56,515 nucleotides of DNA from Opitutia bacterium (GTDB taxonomy: Bacteria; Verrucomicrobiota; Verrucomicrobiia; Opitutales; Seribacteraceae). The translations under genes were made by a program, and so were the position numbers. Below the pieces are notes generated by a model. It had not been told where the DNA came from and made no database searches. It saw only the letters and a list, made by a program, of their open reading frames with translations. Shown piece after piece: positions 53,852 to 56,515 of this stretch. The stretch lies in NCBI GenBank assembly GCA_002694035.1, contig NZKY01000073.1:6096-62610 (forward strand), read 5' to 3'. Position 1 is the first letter of the stretch; each line of letters starts with the position of its first letter.

Positions 53852-55093
53852 CTATCGATCGCATTCACCCATAACAAAATCAAGACTTCCGAGAATAACC
53901 GTGATATCGGAAAGAAAATGACCTGGGGCTAATTTTTCCAATATGCTCAAATTACAGAAGCTGGGTGCTCTGATTTTCATTCTGTACGGGACCCCTCCAC
54001 CTTTGGAAACAATGTAAAAACCGAGTGCACCTTTTGGATTTTCTGCTTCAAAATAAACTTCCCCTGATGGAATTTGCGGCCCTTCCGTTACAATCATAAA
54101 ATTTTGGATAAGTTCTTCCATACTGGTAAGAATTTTTTCCTTAGGTGGGGCAAAGATTTTCTTCGCATCTTCAGCATACCAAGCTCCGGATGGAAATTTT
54201 TCCACTACCTGTTTAATGATCCGAATACTTTGGAAAACCTCTTCGATCCGAACTAAATAACGATCATAACAATCTCCACGGGTTCCAATAGGAACATCAA
54301 AGTCGTACTGATCATAACCGGAGTAAGGTTTGTCTTTTCTTAAATCAAGATCTACTCCGGATGCTCTTAAGTTGGGACCAGTAAGACCGTATGCAAGAGC
54401 ATCCTCCTTAGATATTTCGCCGATACCCTCCGTTCGGTCAAGAAAGATTCTATTACGAGTGAGTAACTTCTCTACTTCTCCCATTGCCTTAGGTAACTGA
54501 TCAACAAAATTAATCACTTTATCTAACCATCCATCAGGAACATCTCGGGAAACACCACCAATTCGAGTATAACTTGTGGTAAACCTTGCACCAGTTAGTT
54601 CTTCAAAAAGTGTGTAGAGTTTCTCACGCTCAGTAAAGGTATACATGAAGGGAGTCCAAGCACCTGCATCCATACCAAAAACACCCATACCTAACAAATG
54701 GCTTGAAATCCGAGCCATTTCACAAACTAATACACGAATTGCTTGGCAACGTGGCGGGACTTCCAAACCAGCCAACTTTTCCACTGTAATGGCATAAGCA
54801 ACATTGTTGGCAAGCGGAGCAAGATAATCAAGTCTGTCCGTGTAAGGAACAAACTGATTATATGTCATATTCTCTGCAATTTTTTCATCTCCACGATGAA
54901 GATAGCCAAGAACTGGTTCACATTTTTCAATGATATCACCGTCTAATTCCATCATTAAGCGGAGAACTCCGTGAGTTGTCGGGTGAGACGGCCCCACATT
55001 TAAGGCCATTTTATCGCTGTCTAGCTTACCCGCAGCTTCAGCACCCCGAGATCCAATGTCACCAATGGAAATTTCTTTGGTAGTCGTACTCAT
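53852..55093 (-). CDS. nuoD: NADH-quinone oxidoreductase subunit D
   Basis: This 49-kDa-type quinone-site subunit has [20 protein letters not shown] (quinone-site histidine), [20 protein letters not shown], and the C-terminal [14 protein letters not shown] that closes the old hydrogenase-like site. The 413 residues fit the separate, unfused NuoD. The ATG overlaps the nuoC stop by four bases. It ends with TAG, five bases before nuoE. Confidence 0.96.
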   Translation of the reverse strand: MSTTTKEISIGDIGSRGAEAAGKLDSDKMALNVGPSHPTTHGVLRLMMELDGDIIEKCEPVLGYLHRGDEKIAENMTYNQFVPYTDRLDYLAPLANNVAYAITVEKLAGLEVPPRCQAIRVLVCEMARISSHLLGMGVFGMDAGAWTPFMYTFTEREKLYTLFEELTGARFTTSYTRIGGVSRDVPDGWLDKVINFVDQLPKAMGEVEKLLTRNRIFLDRTEGIGEISKEDALAYGLTGPNLRASGVDLDLRKDKPYSGYDQYDFDVPIGTRGDCYDRYLVRIEEVFQSIRIIKQVVEKFPSGAWYAEDAKKIFAPPKEKILTSMEELIQNFMIVTEGPQIPSGEVYFEAENPKGALGFYIVSKGGGVPYRMKIRAPSFCNLSILEKLAPGHFLSDITVILGSLDFVMGECDR

Positions 55094-55707
55094 AAGGGCT
55101 TCTCGTTTTTCTCAGTCCAACTCTCGTCCTTTGCTCTTGGCTCAGAATCGCTGACCATCCCATTGGCAGAGGAAACAAATGGCCCGCCCATCATGGGAGC
55201 TGGCTCAACAGAGGCATCCGTAACTTCAGCCACATCCGCTGCAGGCAGGGGTGTGTCAATACCGGCAAGAGGGAATTCTTTGCGCAATGGAAAATACGGA
55301 TAATCATCCCACATTAAAATCCGTTTCAAATTGGGATGCTCAGTAAATTTAATACCAAACATATCGTAGGTTTCACGCTCATGCCAATTAGCGGATGGAT
55401 AAATGCTGGAAACCGAGGGCATGCTTGGCTCATTGTTATCATTACAAGAAGCATGAATCCGAATATAGCCGTGATGAAGTAATGAGTAGAGATGAATTAC
55501 GGTTGAAAAACGGTTATCCTCACCTTCTCCATGATCTATGGCGGTCAGATCGACCAACATATCAAAACTTTCTTCGGTTTTAAGGTATTCAAGAAAAGAA
55601 ATAAGTTCACCCGATGGTGATTCGAGTGTTAAACAATCAATTGATTCCCGTTCGGATAGAAAAGAATGCTTTGCAAGCAGACCTTTTATAAATTCTTCGT
55701 CTATCAT
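55090..55707 (-). CDS. nuoC: NADH-quinone oxidoreductase subunit C, with C-terminal extension
   Basis: This 30-kDa-type peripheral subunit has the conserved core [20 protein letters not shown], then [14 protein letters not shown] and [10 protein letters not shown]. The core ends near residue 152. About 50 further residues are rich in Pro, Ala, Glu and Ser ([20 protein letters not shown]) and look disordered; a proline/glutamate-rich tail here is not typical. The gene lies four bases after nuoB and is coupled to nuoD. Confidence 0.94.
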   Translation of the reverse strand: MIDEEFIKGLLAKHSFLSERESIDCLTLESPSGELISFLEYLKTEESFDMLVDLTAIDHGEGEDNRFSTVIHLYSLLHHGYIRIHASCNDNNEPSMPSVSSIYPSANWHERETYDMFGIKFTEHPNLKRILMWDDYPYFPLRKEFPLAGIDTPLPAADVAEVTDASVEPAPMMGGPFVSSANGMVSDSEPRAKDESWTEKNEKPL

Positions 55708-55711
55708 TTAG

Positions 55712-56239
55712 CTAACCGGAAGCAACTTTCTTGGTCTTCGTAAGATTACGGACCGACGTTTCATTTCCGATCTTGTCTTGCAACTTCATCATTGCATCAA
55801 GCAAAGCCTCTGGTCGTGGAGGGCAACCACTGACATACACATCAACTGGAACGATAGTATCAACCCCTTGCATTACAGCGTATGAACGGTACATTCCACC
55901 GGTAGAAGCACAGGCTCCCATTGCCACAACCCATTTAGGATCCCCCATTTGATCATAAATCCGACGAACAACCTCTGCCATTTTGTACGTTACAGTTCCT
56001 GCAACAATCATACAATCAGACTGTCGAGGAGAAAACCTCATCACTTCCATTCCGAAACGCGAAATATCATAACGGGAAGCTGCGGAAGCCATAAGTTCGA
56101 TAGCACAACACGCAAGGCCCATAGGCATTGGCCAAACTGAATGCTTTCGTATCCAATTTACAACAGCATCCGCTTTGGTGACAATAACTTCACCTTCAAC
56201 CTTACTGTTATACCCAACATCACTGGCAGTCATATGCAT
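55712..56239 (-). CDS. nuoB: NADH-quinone oxidoreductase subunit B
   Basis: This subunit holds cluster N2, the last electron carrier before quinone. Its ligands are the double cysteine in [12 protein letters not shown] (C44, C45), the cysteine in [11 protein letters not shown] and that in [14 protein letters not shown]. The frame opens with a TTG at 56284, but the ATGs at 56239 and 56233 are better starts; from 56239 the protein has 175 residues. It is the first gene of the operon in this window. nuoA, normally just upstream, is absent; the next feature is tRNA-Ser on the other strand. Confidence 0.93.
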   Translation of the reverse strand: MHMTASDVGYNSKVEGEVIVTKADAVVNWIRKHSVWPMPMGLACCAIELMASAASRYDISRFGMEVMRFSPRQSDCMIVAGTVTYKMAEVVRRIYDQMGDPKWVVAMGACASTGGMYRSYAVMQGVDTIVPVDVYVSGCPPRPEALLDAMMKLQDKIGNETSVRNLTKTKKVASG

Positions 56240-56395
56240 GATAAGTCTATTTCTAACTAATCTTTCCAAACAAGCAAACCTCAAAAATAAATCAGAGAAA
56301 AAAACTCATTTTTTTTTAGATCTTTGATAATGAGAGTTACTTTTGATCATTGACGAAAGACCATGATTTCTCCATTAAATTTTGCTCAGGCACAT
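56240..56395. promoter_or_regulatory. Divergent gap between nuo operon and tRNA-Ser
   Basis: The nuo promoter (minus strand) and tRNA-Ser promoter (plus strand) must lie here. On the plus strand TTGACG (56350-56355) is a good -35 with TTAAAT (56375-56380) as a weak -10 at 19-base spacing. I cannot pick a convincing minus-strand promoter. No coding frame of any length fills the gap. Confidence 0.35.
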
Positions 56396-56483
<88 letters not shown>

Positions 56484-56515
56484 TTAATATTTTATTAAGA
56501 AAAATCCTGCCTAAG

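Noticed and set aside
56304-56342. Hairpin AACTCAT...ATGAGAGTT upstream of nuoB
   Set aside because: It has a bulge, a 20-base loop of A and T, and no conserved motif; it is likely an effect of AT-richness.

Overview
The window is a densely packed, AT-rich bacterial chromosome segment from what is most likely a member of the Verrucomicrobiota. Gaps between genes are small, and many neighbours overlap by 1-4 bases (ATGA or TAATG junctions). The phylum assignment rests on four things. The 137-residue gene at 34236-34649 looks like the small Minf_1886 family, which is restricted to Verrucomicrobia and Planctomycetes. The window also has a fused LpxC-FabZ directly followed by lpxA, a cysteine-poor L33 protein, and several large secreted repeat proteins. 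The lipid A genes indicate a Gram-negative envelope. A placement near Opitutales/Puniceicoccales is only an impression. No insertion sequence, prophage, CRISPR array or rRNA operon was seen.

Layout. Bases 1-1020 (+) hold the end of a membrane protein gene and a YugP-type membrane metallopeptidase. Bases 1017-8203 (-) form a probable cluster: a TolB-like propeller, a PDZ-less S1C protease, a secreted unknown protein, an FG-GAP/VCBS propeller protein and a YmdB phosphodiesterase. Bases 8355-10578 hold mrp (+), rpmG (-), an acidic unknown protein (+) and a DUF971 protein (+). Bases 10614-12727 (-) are lpxC-fabZ and lpxA; a 56-codon membrane protein gene (12832-13002, +) follows. Bases 13016-21556 (-) run yggS, sirB1-like, aroE, prepilin peptidase, pyruvate carboxylase and a leucine-rich repeat protein. 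A LysR regulator (21621, +) is divergent from that run.

Bases 22540-29059 (-) hold mutL, a lipoprotein aldose 1-epimerase, glycogen phosphorylase and a DUF3108 protein; a YyaL-type thioredoxin-fold gene (+) is divergent from mutL. Bases 31169-33574 (-) hold class II fructose-bisphosphate aldolase, transaldolase and a small ribbon-helix-helix-like protein, with a 15-base perfect palindrome in the aldolase leader. Bases 33669-36346 hold an excisionase-like HTH protein, the Minf_1886 gene, a zinc-ribbon membrane protein and a Sel1-repeat protein. Bases 36415-42387 (-) encode one exported coiled-coil protein of about 2,000 residues. tRNA-Leu(UAG) follows, then the complex I operon nuoB-C-D-E-F-G-H-I-J-K-L-M-N (56239 to 42610, -), which lacks nuoA, and tRNA-Ser(GGA) at the right edge.

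Together these genes describe a respiring heterotroph with glycogen, pentose-phosphate and anaplerotic metabolism. The least explained parts are the giant coiled-coil protein, the secreted propeller/protease cluster, and the excisionase-like HTH protein with an integrase-arm-like N-terminus.
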